Counted from the first letter of the stretch, positions 43,876 through 53,505 are shown. The stretch is 64,000 bases of DNA from CAIKBL01 sp964555355 (GCA_964555355.1 CAZKRY010000011.1:124001-188000); one strand, 5' to 3'. The notes: generated by a model from the sequence alone, not told the origin. Program-made: numbers and translations.

Positions 43876-45945
43876 ATGGGGCGCTTTTTGATCGGGGTGG
43901 ATGTTGGCGGCACGTTTACCGATTTTGTCGCCTACGATCGGCAGACGCACGCGCTCAGCGTCTGGAAAAATCTCACCACGCCGGAAGATCCCACCACCGG
44001 TATTTTGACTGGCCTTGCCCATATCGATAATCCGGCGAGTGTTGAGAATCTGCGCCTAGGCACGACGGTCGCGACCAATGCGATTTTGGAACGCAAGGGC
44101 GCGCGCATCGCGTATGTCACCACCGCCGGCTTTCGCGACATACCGTTTTTGCAACGAGGCCATCGCAAGAATCACTACGACAGCGGTTGGGTGCGCGCCA
44201 AACCGTTAGTGTTGCGCCGGCACTGCGTGGAGGTTGATGAACGATTGCGCGCGAATGGCGAGGTGCTTACCCCGCTCAACGCGTCAAGCGTCGAAGCCGC
44301 GGCGCAGACCATTCGTGAGTCCGGCGAAATCGAGGCTGTCGCGGTCAATTTACTGTTCTCCTATATCAACCCGGCACACGAGCGCGCCGTGCGCGATAGG
44401 CTCCACGCGCTGCTTCCAAATATTCCGATTTCAATTTCCTACGATGTCTTACCCAAGTGGAAAGAGTATGAACGTGCTTCGACCACGCTGGCGGACGCTT
44501 ACATCAAGCCGGTGATTTATCGGTACCTGCGTAACCTGCGCGGGCAGCTCGATGCGCATGGGGTAATGGCGCCGGTCGCATTGATCAAATCGAACGGCGG
44601 CGAGATAAGTTTGGACGCCGCGCGCGAGCAACCGGTGCAACTCACCCTATCCGGCCCGACCGGTGGCGTGGTCGCGACGCGCGCGGTGGCGCACGCGCTC
44701 GGCATCGAACGCGCGGTCACCTTGGATATGGGCGGCACCTCGACCGATTGTTCGACGGTGGTACGTGGACAGATCAGCTTCACCACGGACTTTGAAATTG
44801 AATTCGGTTTGCCGATCCAAATTCCGATGATCGATATTCGGACCATTGGCGCGGGCGGTGGATCGATCGCGTGGGTCGATCGAGGCGGTATGTTGCGCGT
44901 CGGACCGGAAAGCGCCGGCGCGCGCCCAGGGCCCGCGTGTTACGGATTTGGCGGCGAACGGCCGACCGTAACTGACGCGAACTTGGTGCTCGGCCGGCTT
45001 AATCCGGCCAATTTCTTGGGCGGCAGTATGGCTATCGCCGCCGAGCGGGCCAGAGAGGCAATCGCCCGGCTCGCCGCGCCGCTTGGAATGTCCGTCGAAG
45101 ACTGTGCGTTGGCGGTCTTAAGGATCGTCAACAACAACATGGTCGGCGCACTGCGCACGGTGCTAATTGAGCGCGGACTCGATCCGCGCGAGTTCGCGCT
45201 ATTTGCCTTTGGCGGGGCGGGGCCTCTACAACTTTCCGATTTGATGACCGAAGCCGGTATCCCGCAAGGCGTGGTACCGCTGCATCCGGGGCAGTTCTCC
45301 GCGCTGGGATTTGTCTTGACGGATGCGCGCGTCGATTTGGAGCGGACGATTCAGATGACCTCTAAGCGTTTCGATGCCGCGCGCGCGACGGCGCATTTGC
45401 GCGATTTAATCGAGACCGCACGTGGCGATCTTGCGCGGCAGGGCTACACCGGTGACTTGCAGATCACGCGCACCATTGACCTGCGATACTTGGGACAAAA
45501 CTACGAGCTAGAAGTGAACTTTGATTTTGACGAGTTCTCGCCAACCAGCGTGGCACGGCTGTGGGCCGATTTTCACGCGATACATGAATCACGTTTCGGG
45601 TTTCAGATCCCGCAAGAGGTCATCGAAGCCATTACGTTGAGATGCACCGTGCGCTGCGAAACCGAAAAGCCCGTGTTTCAAGCGTTAGCGCCAAGAACCC
45701 AACCGCTCGTGCCGCAGGCGACGCGTACCGTGATATTCGCGCAAGGCGCGATAACTACGCCGGTGTATGTGCGTGATCAATTGTGTGCGGAAGATAGAAT
45801 TCGCGGACCCGCACTCGTGGAAGAAGCCGCCTCAGTCACGGTACTTGCGCCGGGGCATGTACTGTCGGTGTCGCGCGAAGGCCATTTGCGAGTCGCGTTG
45901 GACGCGGCTACAAAAAACCCTCTCCTTGGGGAGAGGGTAGGGTGA
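43876..45945 (+). CDS. hyuA: Hydantoinase/oxoprolinase subunit A (HyuA-like)
   Basis: A 689-residue actin-fold ATPase: IGVDVGGTFTDF at 6-17, LSGPTGGVVATRAV and DMGGTSTDCS in the ATP-binding core, AGGGSIAWVD and FGGAGPLQL further on. With subunit B it hydrolyses N-carbamoyl, 5-oxoproline or hydantoin-type rings using ATP. It precedes HyuB by 53 bases. The last codons, coding PLLGERVG and the stop, lie within a REP-like repeat (45917-45945), so the C-terminus was probably altered by repeat insertion. The start at 43876 follows AGGGA. Confidence 0.85.
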   Translation: MGRFLIGVDVGGTFTDFVAYDRQTHALSVWKNLTTPEDPTTGILTGLAHIDNPASVENLRLGTTVATNAILERKGARIAYVTTAGFRDIPFLQRGHRKNHYDSGWVRAKPLVLRRHCVEVDERLRANGEVLTPLNASSVEAAAQTIRESGEIEAVAVNLLFSYINPAHERAVRDRLHALLPNIPISISYDVLPKWKEYERASTTLADAYIKPVIYRYLRNLRGQLDAHGVMAPVALIKSNGGEISLDAAREQPVQLTLSGPTGGVVATRAVAHALGIERAVTLDMGGTSTDCSTVVRGQISFTTDFEIEFGLPIQIPMIDIRTIGAGGGSIAWVDRGGMLRVGPESAGARPGPACYGFGGERPTVTDANLVLGRLNPANFLGGSMAIAAERAREAIARLAAPLGMSVEDCALAVLRIVNNNMVGALRTVLIERGLDPREFALFAFGGAGPLQLSDLMTEAGIPQGVVPLHPGQFSALGFVLTDARVDLERTIQMTSKRFDAARATAHLRDLIETARGDLARQGYTGDLQITRTIDLRYLGQNYELEVNFDFDEFSPTSVARLWADFHAIHESRFGFQIPQEVIEAITLRCTVRCETEKPVFQALAPRTQPLVPQATRTVIFAQGAITTPVYVRDQLCAEDRIRGPALVEEAASVTVLAPGHVLSVSREGHLRVALDAATKNPLLGERVG
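45917..45945. repeat. REP-like hairpin providing the hyuA stop
   Basis: accctctcc, a four-base loop, and ggagagggt form a 9-bp stem, followed by agggtgaga. The TGA at 45943-45945 lies inside the repeat and ends hyuA. Confidence 0.65.
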
Positions 45946-45998
45946 GAGGAGTGCTCACCGCGACCGGGCGAGTGCGAGCGATAAAATAGGAGCCAAAC

Positions 45999-47690
45999 AT
46001 GGACTTCGTCACGATGAATATCTTAGACAGCAGCATGCTGTCGCTGTGCCGCGAAATGGGCATTACGTTGATGAAGACGAGCTACTCGACCATTTTCAAC
46101 GAGGCGCTCGATTTCACCTGCGGCATTGCTTCGCCGCGCGGGGAAATGCTCGCGGCCGCGGAGTTTTGCCCGGCACAGATCGGCGGCTTGCCCCTGTTGA
46201 TTCGCTCCTGCCTGCAAGAGATCCCACTAAGCGAAATCGAGCCCGGCGATGTCTTGGTGCATAACGATCCCTATCGCGGTGGCCTGCACACGCCGGAGCA
46301 CACACTGTTTTGCCCGGTATTCGTCGATGATGAAATTGTCGCGTTCACCGTAGCGATCGGGCATGTAGCCGAAGTGGGCGGCATGGTGCCGGGGGGATTC
46401 CCGTCGGAGGCCACCGAGATCTTTCATGAAGGCATTCGCGTGCCGCCGGTCAAAATCAAAAAACGCGGGGAGGATGTGGTTGAAGTTTGGAAGCTCTGGC
46501 TCGCCAATGTGCGCACGCCGCGTCATAACTACGGTGACATGCGCGCGATGATTTCGGGTGTCGAATTAGGTGCGCAACGGCTTGGGGAAATGGTGCGCAA
46601 GTATGGACGCGAGACCTTTAAACAAACCTGCAACGACTTAATGGATTACGCGGAGCGGCGCATGCGCGCCGAAATCGCCGCGATTCCCGATGGGCGCTAC
46701 AGTTTTGTCGATTACATGGATAACGATGGCGTGTCGGATGCCGAGATCCGCATCGAAGCGCATTGCCATGTCATCGGCGACTCGTTAGTCGTCGACTACA
46801 CCGGATCGAGTCCGCAGGTGCGCGGACCAATCAACGCGACGCTTGGCGTCGCGTGGTCCGCGGCGTACAACGCGGTGCTGCATTTGACCGATCCGACCAT
46901 TCCCAAAAACTCAGGCTGTTTCCGCCCCATCAAGATCATCGCGCCGCACGGCACGGTGGTGAATGTCGATTATCCAGCGCCGGAAGTCGGCGGTAATACA
47001 GAAGCCCACCCCCGAATCGCCGGCGCGGTGATGGGCGCGCTAGCGCAGGCCGCCCCAGCGCGCGCAATGGCGGGCGAAGGCGGCACGCACCTTAATTTTG
47101 TATTCGGCGGACACGATCCCAAACACGACGAATATTTTGCGTGTTATGACCTAGAAGCCGTGGGGTGGGGTGCACGCGCGCACGCCGATGGTAATGATGC
47201 CACCGATTCCATCAACGGTAATTGTCGCGTCATGCCGGTGGAGGTCTTTGAAACACGCTATCCGTGGCTCACGGAAGAATACAGCTTGCGGCAAGACTCC
47301 GGTGGTGCCGGTTTCCGGCGCGGGGGACTTGGAACCAAGAAAATTTATCGTTGTCTCGATGCCGAGATCACGGCATCGCAACTCACGGATCGCCACCAGC
47401 ACCAAGCTTATGGATTGGACGGCGGACAACCGGGCGCCGCCGGCATGACATATTTTCAAGCGAATCAAAGCGAGCAATGGCAGACGATGGTCGAAGCATT
47501 TAATAAACGCTCGACCAGCAAATGGTCGAACGTTACTTTTAAGCCGGGCGATCGCGTGCAAATCTTGACGCCCGGTGGGGGTGGCATGGGGCCGCCAGAA
47601 ACGCGTGAGCAATCGTTGGTGGAGAGCGATGTGAAAGACGGTTTTGTGTCGGCAGCGGCGGCGCGCACGCAATATGGAGCACGCGCATGA
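45999..47690 (+). CDS. hyuB: Hydantoinase/oxoprolinase subunit B (HyuB-like)
   Basis: A 563-residue protein of the HyuB family: SSMLSLCREMGITLMKTSYS near 11-30, GDVLVHNDPYRGGLHTPEH (metal/substrate region) near 83-101, GGNTEAHPRIAGAVMGAL near 333-350 and a C-terminal GGGGMGPP. It forms a complex with the actin-fold A subunit. It overlaps the following small gene by four bases. GGAG lies upstream of the ATG. Confidence 0.87.
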   Translation: MDFVTMNILDSSMLSLCREMGITLMKTSYSTIFNEALDFTCGIASPRGEMLAAAEFCPAQIGGLPLLIRSCLQEIPLSEIEPGDVLVHNDPYRGGLHTPEHTLFCPVFVDDEIVAFTVAIGHVAEVGGMVPGGFPSEATEIFHEGIRVPPVKIKKRGEDVVEVWKLWLANVRTPRHNYGDMRAMISGVELGAQRLGEMVRKYGRETFKQTCNDLMDYAERRMRAEIAAIPDGRYSFVDYMDNDGVSDAEIRIEAHCHVIGDSLVVDYTGSSPQVRGPINATLGVAWSAAYNAVLHLTDPTIPKNSGCFRPIKIIAPHGTVVNVDYPAPEVGGNTEAHPRIAGAVMGALAQAAPARAMAGEGGTHLNFVFGGHDPKHDEYFACYDLEAVGWGARAHADGNDATDSINGNCRVMPVEVFETRYPWLTEEYSLRQDSGGAGFRRGGLGTKKIYRCLDAEITASQLTDRHQHQAYGLDGGQPGAAGMTYFQANQSEQWQTMVEAFNKRSTSKWSNVTFKPGDRVQILTPGGGGMGPPETREQSLVESDVKDGFVSAAAARTQYGARA

Positions 47691-47887
47691 GATTCAGTCC
47701 CAATGGTTATTACATCGAACGCTATGTCAAATGCGACTGCTGCGGCGTGCTGGTGTACGACGCCGGGATTGAAGTCACGCATGAGTCCGCCGGCAAATTT
47801 TTGTTTTGCTCGGCATGGTGCCGCGAATGGAAAGCGCAAAAACTAGCGGGTGTGGAATCGCCTCAAGTAGCGCTGCCATTTGTGTGA
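47687..47887 (+). CDS. Small zinc-ribbon-like protein of the HyuAB operon
   Basis: A 66-residue protein with KCDCCGVLVYDAG and FLFCSAWCREW, giving a CxC/CxxC pair and a second CxxxC pair about 25 residues later, a likely single zinc site. Its ATG overlaps hyuB's stop, so it is co-translated and could be an accessory subunit. No known function was recognised. Confidence 0.65.
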   Translation: MRFSPNGYYIERYVKCDCCGVLVYDAGIEVTHESAGKFLFCSAWCREWKAQKLAGVESPQVALPFV

Positions 47888-47891
47888 TGTG

Positions 47892-49194
47892 ATGCGCTAT
47901 AGCCTTGTTTGTTTGCTACTGGCACTCGCGCTGCCCGCGGCGGCTGATTGGCAACCGCGGATTGCTGACGCGACGGCTGCAATCGAGGCCGAAGTCATCG
48001 CCTGGCGTCGAGACATCCATCAACATCCCGAGCTTTCGAACCGCGAAGTGCGCACGGCGGAGAAAGTCGCCGCGCATCTAAAGCGCTTGAATTTCGACGC
48101 GGTATATACCGGCGTCGCGCGCACCGGCGTCATTGGCCTATTGAAAGGTGGAAAGCCGGGTCCAACTGTCGCGCTGCGTGCGGATATGGATGCATTGCCG
48201 GTGCTTGAGCCGCCGGGTCTGTCATTCGCGTCCACCGTCACCGCGGAATACAACGGTCAAACGGTCCCCGTGATGCATGCCTGCGGCCACGACGCGCACA
48301 CCGCGATGTTGATGGGCGTGGCATCTGTGTTGGCATCCGTGAAGGCCGAGATCCCAGGCACCGTCGCTTTCATATTTCAGCCGACGGAAGAAGGCGCGCC
48401 ACAAGGCGAGGAGGGCGGCGCGCGTTTGATGCTAAAGGAAGGGCTGATGGCGCGTGCGGAAAATCCGCGCGCAATTTTTGGCTTGCATGTCTGGCCGAAC
48501 ACCCCAGGTACACTCTCTTATCGCGCGCGCGGCGCCATGGCGGCCTCCGATCGCATGCGCATCGTGGTGAAGGGCCGGCAAACGCATGGCTCTTCGCCTT
48601 GGCGTGGGGTCGATCCCATTTTTGTCTCGGCGCAGATCATGACCGCGTTACAAGCGATCCCCAGCCGCCAACTCGATATCACGAAAGCGCCGTCGGTCAT
48701 TACCATCGGCAGCATCCACGGCGGGATCCGACCGAACATCATTCCGGATTCGGTGGAAATGTTGGGCACGCTGCGTAATTTCGACGAAGCCGTGAGGGCG
48801 GATGCGCATGCGCGAATTACCCGCACGGCGCGTGGGATTGCAGAGGCGGCGGGTGCCGAAGCAGCGGTCGAGATTAAAGAGCAGACGGTTGTGACCTGGA
48901 ACGATCCTGAGTTACTCACGCGTATGCTGCCGACGCTTGAAAAGGCAGCGCCCGGCAAAGTACAGGAGTCGCCGCTGATCATGGCAGCGGAGGACCTTCT
49001 CGTACTATCAACGCGAAATCCCGGGGTTGTTTGTCCTATTGGGGGTAAACAAAGAAGGGGTTAAGGCAGATGCCGCCGCGACTAATCATTCGCCTGAGTT
49101 CTTTGTGAATGAGGCAGCAATGACAACAGGCGTGCGAGCGCTGGTGCTTCTCGCACTCGATTTTCTCGAAAAAGCGGAACAACCAACCAAATGA
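47892..49194 (+). pseudogene. M20-family amidohydrolase, frameshifted
   Basis: Starts with a signal peptide (MRYSLVCLLLALALPAAA) and contains DIHQHPELS, LRADMDALPV, HACGHDAHT and PTEEGAPQGEEGG, the metal-site motifs of IAA-amino-acid/peptide M20 hydrolases. At 48996 one extra C shifts the frame: AAEDLLVL replaces the expected AAEDFSYY. After the shift the other frame continues as EIPGLFVLLGVNKEG and runs to the stop at 49192-49194, where the next gene's ATG overlaps (ATGA), which supports the longer version as the ancestral gene. The unshifted frame ends at 49064. An error or recent mutation is possible. Confidence 0.8.
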
Positions 49195-49589
49195 CGAAGA
49201 TAATGCACGGAATGGCAGTCGGAATGTGTGTCGTCTTAAGCGGTTGTGCGGCCTTGATCGGCCCGCCGCTAATGTCGCCGCAAGACTTCGCCGGCAAATG
49301 GCAGAGCGCGGAATGGGGGCCACTGGAATTGCACGCCGCGGGTGCACGTGTCATCGGCACTTACGAACACGATGATGGACAACTCGACTGCGGCGTACAG
49401 GCGAACATCTTGCATTGCCGATGGTGGGAGCTAGTCTCCGCCGGTGAGCCATTTGCAAAAGCATCGCCCAAGGAACGCGGCGAAGTGCAATTTGAGTTAT
49501 CGGAAGATCGCCAAACGCTCAGAGGCCGCTGGCGGTATGACTGGCGCGAGGATTGGAGTGCCGTGCGGGACGAGACCGCACCACACTGA
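49191..49589 (+). CDS. Predicted lipoprotein of unknown function
   Basis: A 132-residue protein with a lipobox LSGCAA at about 17-22, so it should be lipid-anchored after cleavage at Cys20. The mature part has a WQSAEWGPLELHAAGARVIGTYEHDDGQLDCG motif in residues 37-69, a small beta-barrel-like pattern that may bind a ligand. It overlaps the M20 gene's restored stop by four bases, suggesting co-translation. Confidence 0.6.
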   Translation: MTKIMHGMAVGMCVVLSGCAALIGPPLMSPQDFAGKWQSAEWGPLELHAAGARVIGTYEHDDGQLDCGVQANILHCRWWELVSAGEPFAKASPKERGEVQFELSEDRQTLRGRWRYDWREDWSAVRDETAPH

Positions 49590-49656
49590 GTCAACTCGGG
49601 TTCATCGTTTTTTGCCTATGTTTGGCGCACTCGTGAACTCAGTCAGAGGTCAGGTC

Positions 49657-49866
49657 ATGGACACCGAAAAGGTTGCGCAGGGTTTACGCTTGGCGGTACT
49701 CGTGGCAACCCTGCTTACCGGTTGCGCCCGCGATCCTTTAGTACGTGCGACCTACAATGCGCTTCAGCAACGAGAATGCATTGCGACATCCCCGCGCTTG
49801 CATTGCACGGAAGCGGAAACTACTTATGACGATTACGCAGTGGAGCGAAGACGAGTGCTGGAGTAA
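49657..49866 (+). CDS. Small predicted lipoprotein
   Basis: A 69-residue protein: membrane segment and lipobox LLTGCARDP (Cys23), then a Cys-containing mature part (RECIATSPRLHC) that may form a disulfide. The same frame is open from 49444 but earlier codons are a shadow of the upstream gene. No function known. Confidence 0.5.
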   Translation: MDTEKVAQGLRLAVLVATLLTGCARDPLVRATYNALQQRECIATSPRLHCTEAETTYDDYAVERRRVLE

Positions 49867-49977
49867 AACGTGGACCGAAGGTACAAGCGCCCACCCGGAG
49901 CATTTCTCATTGCTGATTCTTTTGGAGGAACGCAGCTTAACAGGGGGGCATTGGTGGAGCAGACCCGCACTGGTCGC

Positions 49978-50478
49978 TTATTGACGGGAACTGCGTCGTG
50001 CCAAGAACAATGAGGCGATTGCCGCGACGGCACACAGCGCGGCTAAGTTGCGCTGCATTTGAATCAGCGGGTTCGTCCCAATGTCGCGTTCTTTGCCGCG
50101 CCAAATCGCGCGCGGCTGCCCGCGCAAAGCCGCAAATTCCGTTTCGGCAATTGCAATGGCCGTAGATGCTGTCTCGATTTGCACACCTGCGGTATTGCAA
50201 GCTAATCCACGCAGGACGGGTGAACCGTCTACGAACAGTACTTGTCGCTCGGCGCCTAGCGTGGTTGATGTGACGGTTACGGTGTACCAGAAGTCAGTTG
50301 TTGCACCGCCGTTTCCCTCATATAGACGTACACTCGTACCGCTTGAAGTCCGGCATTGCGCCAGGAGATGTTCAAGGCTGGGGTTCCCATGGGCATTCCG
50401 ACTTGGCCACGCCGCCCACAAAGCAAGCGCGAAAAAGACTACCGCGGCTCCGTAGAACCAAATTGCACGGCGATTCAT
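49978..50478 (-). CDS. Membrane protein of unknown function
   Basis: A 166-residue protein with one membrane segment near the N-terminus (AIWFYGAAVVFFALALWAAW) and another near the C-terminus (LAALCAVAAIASLFLA), a periplasmic-sized middle with two Cys. No domain recognised. Confidence 0.55.
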   Translation of the reverse strand: MNRRAIWFYGAAVVFFALALWAAWPSRNAHGNPSLEHLLAQCRTSSGTSVRLYEGNGGATTDFWYTVTVTSTTLGAERQVLFVDGSPVLRGLACNTAGVQIETASTAIAIAETEFAALRGQPRAIWRGKERDIGTNPLIQMQRNLAALCAVAAIASLFLARRSSRQ

Positions 50479-50575
50479 AGGGGCGAGTACTCTATGAGAT
50501 CGGCGTCGGCCATGTCACCTCTGCCGCTAAACGAATAGCCGGTGATGCATCTCATTCGAATACGCGTGACAGACC

Positions 50576-51619
50576 TTAAACCTTCGCCTCCAACAACATA
50601 AACAGCGGTGTGCGATGCGCCACACGTACTTTGCGGAAACCCCCTTTCTTAATGAAAGACTCGGTGCGGGTGGGGCCGGCTTGCGCGCCGAGTGCGGGTC
50701 CGCCGAGGGCGCGCGAGGCTGGGCAGCACATGAATGTCGAACCGGCGTAGAACACGCGACCAAGCGGATTATAATTTTCTTCCGGCTTATCGCTGGCGTT
50801 GGGATCGATGACCAGGAACGAACCACCTTTTTTTAATGTTTCTTTGGCACGCTTTGCAACACCGGCCGGGTTACCCATGTCGTGAAAACATTCGAAGCAG
50901 GCAACGACATCAAATTCACCCGGGAAGCTGGTCGCGTCCGCCACTTCAAAGCGCACGTTCTTTAAGCCCGCCTCACGCGCCTTCTTACGCGCGGTGGTGA
51001 TCGACTTGGCGTGATTGTCGTAACCTACGAAACGCGACTTGGGATAGGCCTTGGCCAGTGTCAGCGCGGGCACGCCGTGACCGCAGCCTACATCGGCAAA
51101 GTCGATGCCGGCTTTCAAACGTGCATCCAGCCCCAGGGCCGGCATCCACTCGCTCGCGATTTGGCCCATGTACACACCGCGATTGAAATACTCCTGCGCG
51201 TGGAACAAGCAGGGATGGTGTTCGCCCCAATGCATGCCGTCGCCGGTTTTGAAGTTTTCTATCGCGCGATCGCTGGCGGCAAACATCGCCGCGATGAACT
51301 CACTCGCCGCGAAGAGATGCATGAAGCTGTCATCGTTGGCAAGGCAAAACGCCTGCTCGGGATTGAGCGAGAATTTGCGCGACTTCGGATCGTAATCAAG
51401 ATAGCCGCTCGCGGCCTGTTGGTGGGCCCACTCGAACACATAACGCTCAAAGGTACCTGTTTTGCGCGCGAGCTCGGCCGGCGTCAGCGGCTTTTTGGCC
51501 AGCGCCTGGTAAAAACCTAGTTTGGTGCCGATAAGGATCATCGGCATGCTGGCGGCGCCTCCCAGATCATCGAGTGCCTTGTTGATGAATTCGTAGAGCT
51601 TCTTCTCATTCATTTGCAT
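50576..51619 (-). CDS. SAM-dependent methyltransferase with N-terminal dimerisation helix domain
   Basis: A 347-residue protein: the N-terminal winged-helix-like part (LTPAELARKTGTFERYVFEW) is typical of plant-type O-methyltransferases, followed by motif I FADVGCGHGVPALTLAKAYP, motif II RFVGYDN, and EVADATSFPGEFDVVACFECFHD. It probably methylates a small hydroxylated compound. The ATG at 51619 follows GAGGACGGA; the longer frame from 51688 is not needed. Confidence 0.82.
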   Translation of the reverse strand: MQMNEKKLYEFINKALDDLGGAASMPMILIGTKLGFYQALAKKPLTPAELARKTGTFERYVFEWAHQQAASGYLDYDPKSRKFSLNPEQAFCLANDDSFMHLFAASEFIAAMFAASDRAIENFKTGDGMHWGEHHPCLFHAQEYFNRGVYMGQIASEWMPALGLDARLKAGIDFADVGCGHGVPALTLAKAYPKSRFVGYDNHAKSITTARKKAREAGLKNVRFEVADATSFPGEFDVVACFECFHDMGNPAGVAKRAKETLKKGGSFLVIDPNASDKPEENYNPLGRVFYAGSTFMCCPASRALGGPALGAQAGPTRTESFIKKGGFRKVRVAHRTPLFMLLEAKV

Positions 51620-51755
51620 AAATCCGTCCTCGAGCGGTGTGGATGTTGATGATGCTAGACAATTCTTTTCGGTTTGTCCTGGGCTCAAAGCAGTACGTGC
51701 CGGCGACTGGGCAATCCATTAACATCCAACACGGCGCGTGAGACAGGAGGCTTCT

Positions 51756-52634
51756 GTGCAGACATCCGAAATCGTGGAACGGGAGGCGAACGCCTTCTCG
51801 GGATGGTTGATGTTAGCGGTGTGGTTGGTGCTTGCCGGCTGGGGCGCATGGGCGTTCTTTAGCCCATTGCGGCAGCCGGGTGGAGAACCCGCGTTCATCG
51901 CGATACTCGCCATTCCCTTACTCATCTTTCTCGGCAAGGGCTTTCTAACCCTGCAACCCAACCAAGCGTCCGTCATGGTGTTTTTCGGCCGCTACGCCGG
52001 CACCCTGCGCCAAGACGGCTTTTTTTGGGTCAACCCTTTTTACAAACGAGAACACATTTCGCTGCGCGCGCGGAATTTAAATACCCCCACGCTTAAGGTG
52101 AACGACCGCGCCGGCAATCCGATTGAAGTGGCGGCCGTTATCGTGTGGCGGGTGTTCGATACCGCACGCGCCACGTTCGATGTCGAAGATTATTCGGCAT
52201 ATGTCACCATGCAGAGTGAATCTGCGGTACGCCAGGTCGTGAGTGCGCGTTGGTACGATGGCGATGAACACGGGCACGAGTCGCTGCGCGGCGATCTAGA
52301 GTCCGTCGCGCGTTTGCTGATTGAGAGTATTCAGGCGCACGCCAGCCTGGCGGGACTAGAGATTGTGGAGGCGCGTATCTCGCACTTGGCTTACGCGGCG
52401 GAAATCGCCGGTGCGATGTTGCGTCGTCAACAAGCGGCCGCGGTGGTGGCCGCGCGGCAATTAATCGTGGAAGGCGCGGTGAGCATGGTGAAACTTGGCG
52501 TCGAGCGCTTGGAAGCAGAGGGCGTGGTAAAACTGGGCGACGCGGACCGCATCCGATTGATAACCAACATGATGACCGTGCTGGTGAGCGATAGCGATGC
52601 GCAGCCCGTGGTCTCAGTTAGCTCACACGCCTAA
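51756..52634 (+). CDS. SPFH-domain membrane protein
   Basis: A 292-residue protein with two N-terminal membrane segments (about 18-35 and 47-62), then the SPFH/band-7 domain (VMVFFGRYAGTLRQDGFFWVNP, PIEVAAVIVWRV, DLESVARLL) and a C-terminal coiled helix (AGAMLRRQQAAAVVAARQLI). Such proteins organise membrane microdomains or regulate proteases. The start is a GTG with a strong AGGAGG site (51756), preferred to the earlier frame. Three small membrane or lipoprotein genes follow on the same strand. Confidence 0.85.
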   Translation: MQTSEIVEREANAFSGWLMLAVWLVLAGWGAWAFFSPLRQPGGEPAFIAILAIPLLIFLGKGFLTLQPNQASVMVFFGRYAGTLRQDGFFWVNPFYKREHISLRARNLNTPTLKVNDRAGNPIEVAAVIVWRVFDTARATFDVEDYSAYVTMQSESAVRQVVSARWYDGDEHGHESLRGDLESVARLLIESIQAHASLAGLEIVEARISHLAYAAEIAGAMLRRQQAAAVVAARQLIVEGAVSMVKLGVERLEAEGVVKLGDADRIRLITNMMTVLVSDSDAQPVVSVSSHA

Positions 52635-52637
52635 GCC

Positions 52638-52865
52638 ATGAACCAGCCTGTGACCAAAATACCGGTGGGTGTTTTTGCGCAGCTCGGGCTCGCTAATTTT
52701 TTAGTGGCTACCGGCGCAATTGGCATCGCGGTGCCCGAAATCGTCCCAGCACTGTCTAGCCCACGCGTTGCATGGTCGCTGTTGGGCGTTGGCATGATCG
52801 TCGATGCCTGGGCCATATTCGGTTTGATTGGCGCTTTGCGTAGCCATGCGCGTGGTGGTAAGTGA
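52638..52865 (+). CDS. Small two-helix membrane protein
   Basis: A 75-residue protein with two membrane segments (about 12-33 and 45-66) and a basic C-terminus. It starts three bases after the SPFH gene, so it may be a partner in the same membrane assembly. Confidence 0.6.
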   Translation: MNQPVTKIPVGVFAQLGLANFLVATGAIGIAVPEIVPALSSPRVAWSLLGVGMIVDAWAIFGLIGALRSHARGGK

Positions 52866-52869
52866 GTTT

Positions 52870-53124
52870 ATGAGATACGGTTTTCAGAAGCATCGGTCGT
52901 ATTTATTGATTATCGCGGTTGGGTTAGCGGTTAACGCACCCGCCGCGGATGAAGTCGACGAGCAAGAAAGTGCGACACTGCGCAATCCACTCCCTGAAAT
53001 CGCGGCGCCCGTAGACGCCACGCCCGATGCTGAAGATGCCGGAACGGTGGAAGCCCCACCGCCACCGCCGCTCGATACCGGTTATCGCGCGCCTACCCAG
53101 ACTGACCAGGAAGAATCGCAATGA
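52870..53124 (+). CDS. Small secreted protein with Pro-rich C-terminus
   Basis: An 84-residue protein with a signal peptide (SYLLIIAVGLAVNAPAA), then an acidic and Pro-rich tail (VEAPPPPPLD). It is likely periplasmic. The longer frame from 52828 is not supported. Confidence 0.5.
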   Translation: MRYGFQKHRSYLLIIAVGLAVNAPAADEVDEQESATLRNPLPEIAAPVDATPDAEDAGTVEAPPPPPLDTGYRAPTQTDQEESQ

Positions 53125-53333
53125 AATTAACGTTGATATCAACCAGCGTAGTATTGATGCTGAGTTTAAACGGATGCGGCGCCGGCGACACCACCGCGGA
53201 TAAAGAAAAGGTCATCGATGTGACTCCGGATACGACGGTGATCAAAGAAACAGAACAGCAAGTCAACGCCGCGCTGCAAGACAGCAAGAAAGCGCTCGAC
53301 AATGCCATCGATTCGCAAGGCGGCGCTCAGTAG
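53121..53333 (+). CDS. Small lipoprotein
   Basis: A 70-residue protein with a lipobox LNGCGAG (Cys19) and a helical, Lys- and Gln-rich mature region. It overlaps the preceding gene by four bases, closing the SPFH operon. Confidence 0.6.
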   Translation: MKLTLISTSVVLMLSLNGCGAGDTTADKEKVIDVTPDTTVIKETEQQVNAALQDSKKALDNAIDSQGGAQ

Positions 53334-53371
53334 TGTGGGATTTGCTTTTTGCAATTTGCTCGCAGGTCCTT

Positions 53372-53482
53372 CCCCCTCTCCCGCTTGCGGGAGAGGACCG
53401 GGGTGAGGGTCTTTATAGAGCGCATGTAGCTACGCCGCCCCTCACCCGGCGCTTCGCGCCGACCTCTCCCGTTGGGAGAGGT
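53372..53482. repeat. REP-like inverted pair
   Basis: Two hairpins (53375-53396 and 53462-53482), each with a cctctccc/gggagagg core, face each other with gggtgaggg and ccctcaccc facing inward. The unit resembles the ones at 42711 and 45917. It lies between the SPFH cluster and sua5 and may terminate transcription. Confidence 0.7.
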
Positions 53483-53505
53483 TTAGAACGTGCGACGCGT
53501 CGGCA

